In this document: one piece after another, positions 8,655 through 16,084 of the stretch
How positions within the stretch are numbered: the first letter of the stretch is position 1
Layout of the letters: each line of letters starts with the position of its first letter
NCBI GenBank assembly: GCA_023954815.1
Contig: JAGSHB010000021.1
Coordinates: 1-50,609 of the forward strand
DNA from: Myxococcales bacterium
GTDB lineage: Bacteria; Myxococcota_A; UBA9042
Direction of reading: 5' to 3'
Length of the DNA stretch: 50,609 nucleotides
Position numbers and translations under genes: made by a program
The notes under the pieces: model-generated
The model's input: only the letters and a program-made list of their open reading frames with translations
Databases searched by the model: none
Told to the model about the DNA's origin: nothing

Positions 8655-9239
8655 TCAGCTGGGCTCACCCTCGGCTTGACTCGGCCACCAGAAGCTCCGC
8701 ACGGCTACGGAAGCTGTCCAGGCTTGGCCGCCAGGCTGACCGCCGGCGGCGAGAAGGGCATCGGCGAGGGTGTCATCAGCGGTCTCGGCGAACAGTCCTG
8801 CGCTGCCTCGTGTGGCGTTAGCCTGGGCTCGCGCGGCGTGGACCAACTCTGCTACGGCAGCAGGAGACGTAGCCGCGATCGCCGACAGGCAGTGACAGGG
8901 CACATCCGGCAGCAAGCCATCGACCGCCTCCGCATAAGACAAGAAGCGATCTACGGCCTCGTCTCCCGCAATCGCAGTCAAATCGGCGATGAGCTGCTCG
9001 AACTTGTCTTGCAAGGCGGTGACTTCAGCTTCTGACGGCTCATCGTCGGGCGTCCAGGACAGCCACGCCATCGCTCGTTGGTCACCGCCTTCGATCGTCA
9101 GCAGGTTGTCGGTCGCTTGAAATCGGTGCATGCGCTCCAACCACCGCGTCGCTCGAAGCTCAAAGTCAGGCTGATCACTATCGAGACACCAGCGGAGCGC
9201 CGGATCAGCCAACCACAGCGTGCTATCGCGCTTGTTCAT
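8655..9239 (-). CDS. Hypothetical protein
   Basis: A 194-residue soluble protein with no signal peptide or membrane segment. The start at 9239 (MNKRDSTLWLADPALRWCLD) is chosen because GAGGAG lies nine bases upstream; two ATGs further upstream overlap that site. It is acidic and Ala-rich, probably largely helical, with conserved-looking Trp residues near both ends, and no family is recognised. It is divergent from the EEP-fold lipoprotein gene with about 69 bp between them. Confidence 0.6.
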   Translation of the reverse strand: MNKRDSTLWLADPALRWCLDSDQPDFELRATRWLERMHRFQATDNLLTIEGGDQRAMAWLSWTPDDEPSEAEVTALQDKFEQLIADLTAIAGDEAVDRFLSYAEAVDGLLPDVPCHCLSAIAATSPAAVAELVHAARAQANATRGSAGLFAETADDTLADALLAAGGQPGGQAWTASVAVRSFWWPSQAEGEPS

Positions 9240-9308
9240 CGTTCCCATCTCCTCAAAGACCTGCATCTGGCGCTTGAATCACCGTCCGGGCGTGGTCACT
9301 ATCTCGCC

Positions 9309-10403
9309 ATGAAAGGTGCGCGTGTCACCAGCTTCTGCCTGACCCTTAGCCTACTGGTACTGGCCAGCGCAAACGGCTGTGCCGAGTTGGAGTCGCGGCC
9401 TATCCCTGCGGCAGTCGATGCGGGTCTTACCTCAACCTCCGACGCAAACGCGGACGCAGACACCGACTACGCGGCCATGCCCGGTGCGGTGACGATGCTG
9501 ACGACACCGCGCGGTGCCCACGTCTTGCGGATCGCGAGCTATAACATCGAGAAAAATAGCGTCTTCGAGGCAGGTCACCCGCAAACGGTGCGATTTTTGC
9601 GGCTCGCCAAGGTGATCGACGCCGACATCTGGGCCCTGCAGGAGGTGTGGGCCTCACCTGAGTACGTCGCCGCTTGGTTCAATGCGGCGCTGCCCCTGCC
9701 CAACGGCGCCACCTGGGCGGCGATGGACGCGGGCTCTACCATGACGGTCACCCGTTTTACTGTGCGTCACCATCAGCAAACGACCCCGCCGCACAATGGC
9801 CGAAAGGTCGGGCTGACCTGGCTCGATGTGCCCGATACCATGTGGCAGCAGGACCTCTATCTGGCGAACTTGCACATGAGCTGCTGTGGCGACGGCGAGA
9901 TCAGTCGGCAACAGGAAGCCGATGGGCTCGCGGCGTGGCTGCAACGGCTCAAGACCGTGCTGTCGCCCATCCCGCTGGCGCCCAAAACTCCCATCATGCT
10001 GATCGGCGACTTCAACCTCGTCAGTGGCTTGGCCCCGCTGCAGACCCTGTTGCTCGGCGACATCAGCGATGAAAAGACCTGGGGCCCGGATGCGCCGCCA
10101 GATTGGGATGGCACGGCATTGCGGGATATTCGGCCCCGGCATAACGGCGACGGGACGGCGACTTGGACCTGGCGGACCGACGGTAGCGGCTACACGCCGG
10201 GGCGATTGGACTACGCCTTGGTGACCGATAGCACGACTGATGTGGTCGGAGCGCTGGCGCTCAACACCACGACGCTGTCCGATACGGAGCTGGCCATCTT
10301 GGGCTTGCAGCGCCTCGATGTGGGCAAGCGCCGATTCGGCGCTGGCTGGCAACTCGATCACCTGCCCCTGGTGATCGACCTGGTCGAAAAGGCCAAGCCA
10401 TGA
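9309..10403 (+). CDS. Endonuclease/exonuclease/phosphatase-fold lipoprotein
   Basis: A 364-residue exported lipoprotein (signal peptide ending ASANGC, acyl Cys at 24) followed by an acidic linker and an EEP-fold domain (DNase I / sphingomyelinase / phosphatase superfamily). The family's ordered motifs are visible: RIASYNIEKN, DIWALQEVW, LANLHMSC, LIGDFNLVSG, RLDYALV and a terminal DHLPLV. These carry the metal-binding Asn, Glu, Asp and catalytic His residues, so it is likely active outside the cytoplasm on nucleic acid or a phosphodiester. The start at 9309 excludes an upstream extension antisense to the neighbouring gene. Its TGA overlaps the next ATG (ATGA at 10400). Confidence 0.82.
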   Translation: MKGARVTSFCLTLSLLVLASANGCAELESRPIPAAVDAGLTSTSDANADADTDYAAMPGAVTMLTTPRGAHVLRIASYNIEKNSVFEAGHPQTVRFLRLAKVIDADIWALQEVWASPEYVAAWFNAALPLPNGATWAAMDAGSTMTVTRFTVRHHQQTTPPHNGRKVGLTWLDVPDTMWQQDLYLANLHMSCCGDGEISRQQEADGLAAWLQRLKTVLSPIPLAPKTPIMLIGDFNLVSGLAPLQTLLLGDISDEKTWGPDAPPDWDGTALRDIRPRHNGDGTATWTWRTDGSGYTPGRLDYALVTDSTTDVVGALALNTTTLSDTELAILGLQRLDVGKRRFGAGWQLDHLPLVIDLVEKAKP

Positions 10404-11446
10404 GCCGCGCTGAGTCCCGGGCGAGCGAGGCCACCCGAGATCACCGCAGCGCGAGTTTTGCCGTGCGGCGGCTGAGCGCGCTGAGTCTGTGTCTTACCGC
10501 GATATTGAGCTGTGCAGGGCCAAATTCCGGGGCCTCAGCGCAAAAGGAGCTTCCGGCGTCAGGGGACACGATGGCCCAAGACACACTGGATGGTGACGGG
10601 CTATCAGATGCACGAGCCTCGGATGTAGGCCCCACCTTCACGTGTGGAACCTGGGGTAAACCCAAAAAGGCTGGCAAGTTGCCGTCGCCCATCGACGAGG
10701 CCAGCGGTCTGGTGGTCAGCAGCTTTGATCCCGACGTGGTCTGGACCCACAACGACGGCAAGGATGACCGCCTATTCGCGGTGCGCGCGAGCACCGGCAA
10801 GATCTTGGCAGAGATGACGCTGAAAGGCCTGACAGACAAAGCCAGGGATTGGGAAGACCTGGCCGCTGGCCCCTGCGGCAAGGCGCAGCCCAATAAGCGC
10901 TGCCTCTATGTGGCCGACGTCGGCGACAACGGCCAGAGTCGGTCAGCCGTGCACATTCATCGCTTGGTGGAGCCCGATCCGACCAAGGCCCCAAAGACGA
11001 CGACCGACTATGAAACCATGACGGCGACGTATCCGACCAAGGTCGTCAACTGCGAGGGCGCCGTGGTCGATGAATCCGGTCGTGTCTGGTTGTTCTCCAA
11101 GAGCAAGACGACCCTCAGGGTCTTTGCTGCACCGTTCGCCAGCGGAAAACAGGAGTGGACCCTCATCGCGGCGCTGAATCCAAAGAAAACCATGGGCGAC
11201 AAGCTCAGCAAGGTCACCGGTGCCGATTGGCGTCCGTCGACAAAGACGCTGCTGCTGCGTACCTATGAGACCGCGTGGGAACTGTGCTTGGGTTCTGGCG
11301 GCCTCGATGACATCGCCAACGCCGTCTGGCAGGAGGTGGAGGTGCACGACGAGCCCCAGGGGGAGGCCATCGCCTATGGTCCCGACCGTATCTGGCAGGT
11401 CTCAGAGGGCGGTTGGCCGCGACTGCGATACTTGTTGCACCCATGA
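10400..11446 (+). CDS. Exported propeller-like lipoprotein
   Basis: A 348-residue protein translationally coupled to the EEP-fold gene. A long n-region precedes a hydrophobic core and a lipobox-like TAILSC (Cys 38). The body contains strand-rich repeats typical of beta-propellers, for instance IDEASGLVVSSFDPDVVWTH, DRLFAVRASTGKILAEM, RDWEDLA, CLYVADVGDNG and GEAIAYGPDRIWQVSEGG. This pattern resembles the esterase-like/SdiA-regulated and phytase-like propellers; catalysis is uncertain. Coupling to a probable phosphodiesterase suggests the two act together at the cell surface. Confidence 0.65.
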   Translation: MSRAESRASEATRDHRSASFAVRRLSALSLCLTAILSCAGPNSGASAQKELPASGDTMAQDTLDGDGLSDARASDVGPTFTCGTWGKPKKAGKLPSPIDEASGLVVSSFDPDVVWTHNDGKDDRLFAVRASTGKILAEMTLKGLTDKARDWEDLAAGPCGKAQPNKRCLYVADVGDNGQSRSAVHIHRLVEPDPTKAPKTTTDYETMTATYPTKVVNCEGAVVDESGRVWLFSKSKTTLRVFAAPFASGKQEWTLIAALNPKKTMGDKLSKVTGADWRPSTKTLLLRTYETAWELCLGSGGLDDIANAVWQEVEVHDEPQGEAIAYGPDRIWQVSEGGWPRLRYLLHP

Positions 11447-11551
11447 CCCAAAACGCGGCGCAAATTGGCGTGCAATCGCACTCCAAGCCGCCCACATTCC
11501 CCTTTGCGTTGCGAATGCGCTATGACCGTAGCCCGAACGACCGAGGTACCT

Positions 11552-12994
11552 ATGGACTCCAAGAAGTGGCCTATCGTGCTGTTTGCGCTGGTTGTAGGCG
11601 GCGTATTTTTCGCGCTTTCCACAACTGAGCCGGCGGGGACGGCTGGCATCGCGAGCGGGCAGGGTGGCGCTACTGGGAAACAGGCCACCACCGTAGCGAC
11701 GAACGGAGCGACCACCCCAGCTGCCCTGGCGCAGCCCAAGCCGCCATCGCCAAGGATAGCAGCGCTCACAAAGTCCGCGCCCAACGGTGGAAATACGGGG
11801 GGCGCCGGCAATACTAGTGGCACGGCCACAAACACGGCGTTGCCGGCGCCGCCTCAGCCGACCACGGCGAATCCTCCGGGCGAGCCGAAAGCTGCGGCGG
11901 GAGAAGTTGCCCTGTTCTTTAGCGCCAACAACAAGGGTGAGTTGATCGACTGCGGCTGCCGTAAAAGTCCGCTCGGAGGGCTCGCGCGGCGCGCGAAATG
12001 GGTCGATGAGCGCAAAACCCGCTTCGCAGGGGCTGTGCACGTCGACGCTGGCGGGAGCTTGAGCGCAGACGCGGGGCTCGACGCCGATGGGCCGGGTCAG
12101 GCCGCCGGGCGCACCGAGGTTTATCTCGCAGGTCTTGCCGCAGCACACACCGCTGCACTCAACGTGGCGCCAGCGGAGTTGGCCGTCGGAAAATCTGTGC
12201 TGGTCAGCGCCGCCAAACGCCACAAGGTGGACCTCGTGGCGACCAATACGGTAGCGATGCAGAGCGGCAAACCCGCCTTCAAACCGTGGCTCATCATCGG
12301 TCTGGGCGATCTCAAGGTCGCGATTTTGGGGCTGACGACGCAGCGTCCGCCGCGGCATGAGGCGCTCTACACCAAACAAGGGCTCGCGCTGACGACACCG
12401 ATGAAGGCAGCCCAACGGGCCGTGACCAAGCTGAAAGGCAAGGTCGACGCCATCGTCGCGCTGAGCTGGCTGAGCCAGGCAGAGATGGATGACCTGGGTG
12501 AGAAAGTCCCTGAGATCGATTTTATCATCGGCGCCAAGGACTCAGACCTGACCATGCGTCCGGAATTCTTGGGTCGAGGCTTCCGCATGGACAGCTACGA
12601 CAAGGGAAAATGGTTAGGAGAGCTGCGGCTACGCAAGGGCAAGACCGCCGAGCGGCGTTGGTTTAACCCGGATTTGCGGGATCGCCTCGCCTACGATCAG
12701 GGCAGCGCGCAGCGGGAGGTTGCCTACTATCTGAAAAAGCATGCTGACGAAGACAAGGCAGGCGGCCCCAAGGACCCGCGCAGTCGCAAGTTTGAGCGAG
12801 ACCGGCTCGTCGCTCAGCGGGCCAAACTCGCGCGGGTGAACCTGGAGCTCAAGGGCGATATCGACCCACCCGACGGCGCGCCGAGTTTCAGCCTCAAAAT
12901 GCATGCGATGCGGACCTCTTTGCCCGAAAATCCGGCCATCACGAAGCTGGTCGACGGCCATCACAAGCGCTTTCCGCCGCCGCCGCGGCACTAG
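11552..12994 (+). CDS. Membrane-anchored metallophosphatase-like protein
   Basis: A 480-residue protein. Residues 7-22 form a single hydrophobic anchor (WPIVLFALVVGGVFFAL), then a Gly/Ala/Thr/Pro-rich linker of about 100 residues, then a globular part that resembles periplasmic 5'-nucleotidase-type metallophosphatases: NNKGELIDCGCRKSPLGGLA, VHVDAGGSL and a LGDLKVAILGLT strand. The usual NDxHG metal motif is not intact (ANNKG), so activity is doubtful. The start at 11552 is preceded by GAGG; an ATG at 11522 in the same frame is the alternative. It lies about 100 bp after the propeller-like gene and may belong to the same unit. Confidence 0.6.
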   Translation: MDSKKWPIVLFALVVGGVFFALSTTEPAGTAGIASGQGGATGKQATTVATNGATTPAALAQPKPPSPRIAALTKSAPNGGNTGGAGNTSGTATNTALPAPPQPTTANPPGEPKAAAGEVALFFSANNKGELIDCGCRKSPLGGLARRAKWVDERKTRFAGAVHVDAGGSLSADAGLDADGPGQAAGRTEVYLAGLAAAHTAALNVAPAELAVGKSVLVSAAKRHKVDLVATNTVAMQSGKPAFKPWLIIGLGDLKVAILGLTTQRPPRHEALYTKQGLALTTPMKAAQRAVTKLKGKVDAIVALSWLSQAEMDDLGEKVPEIDFIIGAKDSDLTMRPEFLGRGFRMDSYDKGKWLGELRLRKGKTAERRWFNPDLRDRLAYDQGSAQREVAYYLKKHADEDKAGGPKDPRSRKFERDRLVAQRAKLARVNLELKGDIDPPDGAPSFSLKMHAMRTSLPENPAITKLVDGHHKRFPPPPRH

Positions 12995-13064
12995 CGACGT
13001 TCGCAATCTTCAGGGCAGTCAACGGTACGAACAGACCGCTTGTCTGTCTCAATTGGAAGGCCCC

Positions 13065-13988
13065 ATGGACCTCAACGAGATCTTGATCTTCACCCGCGTG
13101 GTCGAAACCGGCAGTTTTACCGCCGCAGCGAAAAAGCTGGGGATGCCCAAATCGACTGTCAGCCGAAAGGTCAGCGCGCTAGAAGAGCGGCTCGGCGTTC
13201 GCCTGCTCCACCGCACCACCCGCCAACTACGCCTGACCGATGTCGGAGAGACCTTCCACGCCAGCTGCGCCGACATCATCGGCGCATTGGTCACTGCAGA
13301 GCGCGCGGTCACCGAAACCCAGGCCTCTCCCAAAGGTCGACTGCGTGTCACGGCTCCGGTCGATTTTGCCGTCCAGGTGCTGCCGCCCCTGCTCCGCGGC
13401 TTCAGGACACGCTACCCAGACGTAGAGATCGACCTGGACCTATCGGGGAAGGTCGTCGATCTGGTTGCCGATGGCTTCGACGTCGCGGTGCGCGCCTCGG
13501 CCCAGTTGCCCGACTCCAGCCTCATCGCTCGCAAGCTGGGCGTGACCCGCATGCACCTAGTCGCCTCTCCCGCCTACCTGAAAAGGGCCGGCAGACCTGG
13601 GCGGCCGGACCAGCTACCGGAACACTCCTTCATCCTGCGCCATCGCCAGAGAAGAACGCTGCAGTTTGAAGGCCCGGCGGGCAATCGCAAAATTGTGATC
13701 TCCGGTTCACTCTCGGTCAACGAGCTGGGTATGATCCGCAAGTTGGTGCTGCAAGACCTCGGCATCGCCACGTTGCCCGATGTGCTGTGTTGCAAAGACC
13801 TGAGCGAGGGTCGATTGGTTCACCTGCTGCCAGCTTGGACGCTACCGCAAACCGGCATCTACGCCGTTTACCCGAGCGCTCGCCATCTATCGGCGCCCGT
13901 GCGTGCATTTATTGACTTTCTCAAGGCAGAGATGTCTCCACGCACATGGCAAGTGGGGCGGTCGGAAGTTGACGGTCTGGACGTCTAG
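13065..13988 (+). CDS. LysR-family transcriptional regulator
   Basis: A 307-residue LysR regulator. Residues 1-60 are the winged helix-turn-helix (TAAAKKLGMPKSTVSRKVSA, then LEERLGVRLLHRTTRQLRLT), and the rest is the two-lobed co-inducer-binding domain typical of the CrgA/DsdC-like branch that begins KGRLRVTAPVDF. The start at 13065 follows GGAAGG. It usually acts as a tetramer on a divergent target, but here no divergent gene lies adjacent, so its target is not evident. It converges on the large RNA gene, whose terminator begins 17 bp past its stop. Confidence 0.92.
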   Translation: MDLNEILIFTRVVETGSFTAAAKKLGMPKSTVSRKVSALEERLGVRLLHRTTRQLRLTDVGETFHASCADIIGALVTAERAVTETQASPKGRLRVTAPVDFAVQVLPPLLRGFRTRYPDVEIDLDLSGKVVDLVADGFDVAVRASAQLPDSSLIARKLGVTRMHLVASPAYLKRAGRPGRPDQLPEHSFILRHRQRRTLQFEGPAGNRKIVISGSLSVNELGMIRKLVLQDLGIATLPDVLCCKDLSEGRLVHLLPAWTLPQTGIYAVYPSARHLSAPVRAFIDFLKAEMSPRTWQVGRSEVDGLDV

Positions 13989-14005
13989 AAAAGCTCACAA
14001 ATACG

Positions 14006-14038
14006 AAAAACCCCGGACCGCTTGCGCGATCCGGGGTT
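14006..14038 (-). terminator. Intrinsic terminator of the large RNA
   Basis: On the minus strand a 13-bp stem (14026-14038 pairing with 14009-14021, one G-U pair) is closed by a GCAA tetraloop (14022-14025) and followed by five T residues (14006-14010 read as complement). The plus-strand direction has only a weak T-run, so the element primarily ends minus-strand transcription, though it may also attenuate the convergent LysR transcript. Confidence 0.9.
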
Positions 14039-15718
14039 ATCCGGTTGTACGGCAGAACTGACCGCCCATGAGTTTCACCTTTCAATGCGTGTCTTCACTC
14101 AGGCAGTCTCACGCTTTGGGTCTCCCCAAGGCGCCTACTGGCCTTCATGAACTCATCCTCTCACGAGTCGTAAAGTCGGTGTCGCCACCTACTGTACTTC
14201 CACTCATCGTGTTTCTGTCGACTTCAGCGTATTTGACCGAAGAGTTGGTGCGCTATTGGTTCCGCACGCCCGCCTTGATGTTCTCCCTGTCCGTCGTCTC
14301 CCTTGCGGGTCACGATTTTCAGTTTGTCACCTTCGCGGTACTCACTCTCCGGCTTGGCAAGGAGATCGCTCGCCCTCTCCATCCGCTCATGTCTCTTCAG
14401 CTCACGTTCAGCGTCTATCCTCGTCGAATCTGCCACACCACCTACCGAAGTCTGACTTCACTTCGCTCTAGCCTTGCGACTATCGCGTCCTGTCGTCTTC
14501 TCCCCCGAATCGCTTCCTCACAGTGACTGGCGCTTGCTTTCCGGGTTACCCCGAACAACTGCTCTCCTCCGCCGAAGCGGTTGTCTTCTCCTCGCTCTGC
14601 TCTCCAAGTTTCCGCCAACCTCGCCGTCTCTCGACCGCTCCGCCGCTTCCCCTCGTCAACCATCACGCTCGCTGCATCTCTACGACCGGTAGCTCCCACC
14701 AATTCGGCATCTTCACCAGCGTTACCGCTACTTCCAACCCCGCCTTAGCTTCCTTCCAGTGGGTCTGTGACCACGCATTCTCGGCTTTTTTCGCCCCTTC
14801 GACACCATCAGTGATTTGCAGCGACCTACATCGGGGTTTCCTTTCCCGACTGTGCTGCGTCTTCAGGCTTTCTCAACCTCTTGACGCTTTGATTCCGCTC
14901 ATCACCTTTCAACCTTGTTTCATGCTGAAAGCGTCCATGGGATTTATCCCTTCGAAGGTTTCCCCCCAACCGTAGCCTTCCACAACTTTCGCTGTGTCGT
15001 GCCCTCTTCACCCTTGTCCCTGACGCTCCGTTTGACTGTCCGCCTCCTGGTGTTGCCACCCGAAAACGACCGTCTCCCGTTTCGCCAAGTTGGGGCCCTG
15101 AGGATTGCTGCATCGGTCAGGTCCGTAGTACCGCTCCGGTGTTAACCGGTTTACGCTACCCGCTCCTTCCTTGGGCTTATGCCTCTCCGGGGATTTCTCC
15201 CCGCTGCTCTCGGCGACGCCGCGTCTTTCCACGCGCCCTAGCTTTCGCTTCCCTTCGGTGTCACCACCTCCAAGTCCTGTCCGCTCTGACCTCGTGTTCT
15301 GTCACGTCGCCCCCTTCTTTCATGGGCTTCGGCACTTCCCTCGACTCACGCTCTCGGCAACCGTCCACCCCTCTCCCCCTTGCGGGTTCGATTGGCGACC
15401 TCTTTACTTCGACCTTATCGCTTCAAACAGTCCCTGAAGGTTGCCCTTCGGAAGGGATCGCTCTCGTTGGCTCTTCCCAAGCTTCCGTTTGCCTCGCTTG
15501 CGCTTAGCTCACTTCCCTTTGGGAGTCCCCGTTGAGGCTGTTCTATCGACCAGTGCGTCGGTCTCGTGCCTGCTCTGCAAAGTTTCAAAGAACCGCGGAT
15601 TGGCTTGCCTCTTGCGAGACTGCCTCCCCCCCTGAGGTTTTCCGTCCGTGACCTCATTCCGCGAAGGAAATCAATCGTTTGGACCCTCTGTGCGACCAGC
15701 TCCGTAGTGCCGTTCAAC
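14006..15718 (-). ncRNA. Large structured noncoding RNA, about 1.7 kb, not identified
   Basis: No frame on either strand holds a credible gene; the open frames are short and overlap one another. The minus strand is purine-rich with dense local hairpins. The 5' end predicted from the promoter (about 15718) starts the strand GUUG-A-ACGGCA (15708-15718), which pairs with UGCCGU-A-CAAC at 14044-14054, one mismatch in eleven, joining the two ends. A second nested helix pairs 15694-15699 with 14058-14063. Stable hairpins include GUCUC-GCAA-GAGGC inside 15602-15624, a bulged stem with GCAA loop at 15431-15457, GGGGA-GAAA-UCCCC at 15189-15202, CCGC-UUCG-GCGG at 14569-14580, CGGG-GUAA-CCCG at 14542-14553, CCC-GCAA-GGG at 15377-15386 and 14300-14309, and twin GGUG-GNGA-CACC hairpins at 14178-14189 and 15257-15268. 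A strong terminator ends it. This architecture recalls OLE, GOLLD and ROOL RNAs, but I recognise none of them, and I see no group II intron domain V or GUGYG start. Function unknown. Confidence 0.75.
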
Positions 15719-15725
15719 GAGGGCG

Positions 15726-15753
15726 ACTCTACGGATTGGCGTCACAATGTCAA
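15726..15753 (-). promoter_or_regulatory. Sigma70-type promoter of the large RNA
   Basis: On the minus strand a perfect -35 hexamer TTGACA (15748-15753) and a -10 hexamer TAGAGT (15726-15731, four of six matches to TATAAT) are separated by 16 bp. Initiation would fall at about 15718-15719, the first base of the 5' strand of the long-range closing helix. That coincidence supports both calls. Confidence 0.7.
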
Positions 15754-15778
15754 CACCTTTTTGACACATATCTGTCAC
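15748..15778. promoter_or_regulatory. TGTCA/TGACA half-site cluster at the RNA promoter
   Basis: An inverted repeat TGTCAA (15748-15753) / TTGACA (15761-15766) with a 7-bp spacer overlaps the -35 box, and a further TGTCAC (15773-15778) follows. This is a plausible operator for a dimeric regulator controlling the large RNA. The remaining bases up to uvrA (to 16084) hold a CAGTCC/GGACTG hairpin (15924-15942) and no gene that I can support. Confidence 0.45.
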
Positions 15779-16084
15779 TTTTGTGATTCTGGCTTGATGT
15801 TCGATCGTTACAGTTCAACTTTTTGTCGTAGAGACCACATTCGCAGGCTTGTTGGGCTGATTCTCGGTGCTGTGTCACAAAAAAGTGGGGTTTGACGGGG
15901 TTCAGATGGCATGTGGCAGCCGGCAGTCCGCAAACAGGACTGGACTCAGTGTCTCCGCGCCGCCGAAGCCGCCGTCCGTGGACCATTTACTGCGGACACC
16001 CTTGGGCTTTTGCGGCGAGCCGCGCACACTTTCTGCCGCGCGTCTGGGAAGCGGCCGCGCGCGGTCTTTCGCTGCGGAGTTTTT

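Noticed and set aside
8408-8668. Cys-Ser repeat ORF on the minus strand
   Set aside because: It is created by the 9-bp microsatellite and has no ribosome site; the small membrane protein overlaps its end.
14006-15718. Group II intron or rRNA fragment
   Set aside because: No GUGYG 5' end, no domain V-like hairpin near the 3' end and no reverse-transcriptase ORF; no recognisable 16S/23S core sequence. This remains testable with covariance models.
14068-15895. Several overlapping 60-150-codon ORFs on both strands
   Set aside because: All three frames of both strands carry similar short ORFs without ribosome sites or motifs; the structured-RNA reading explains the region better.
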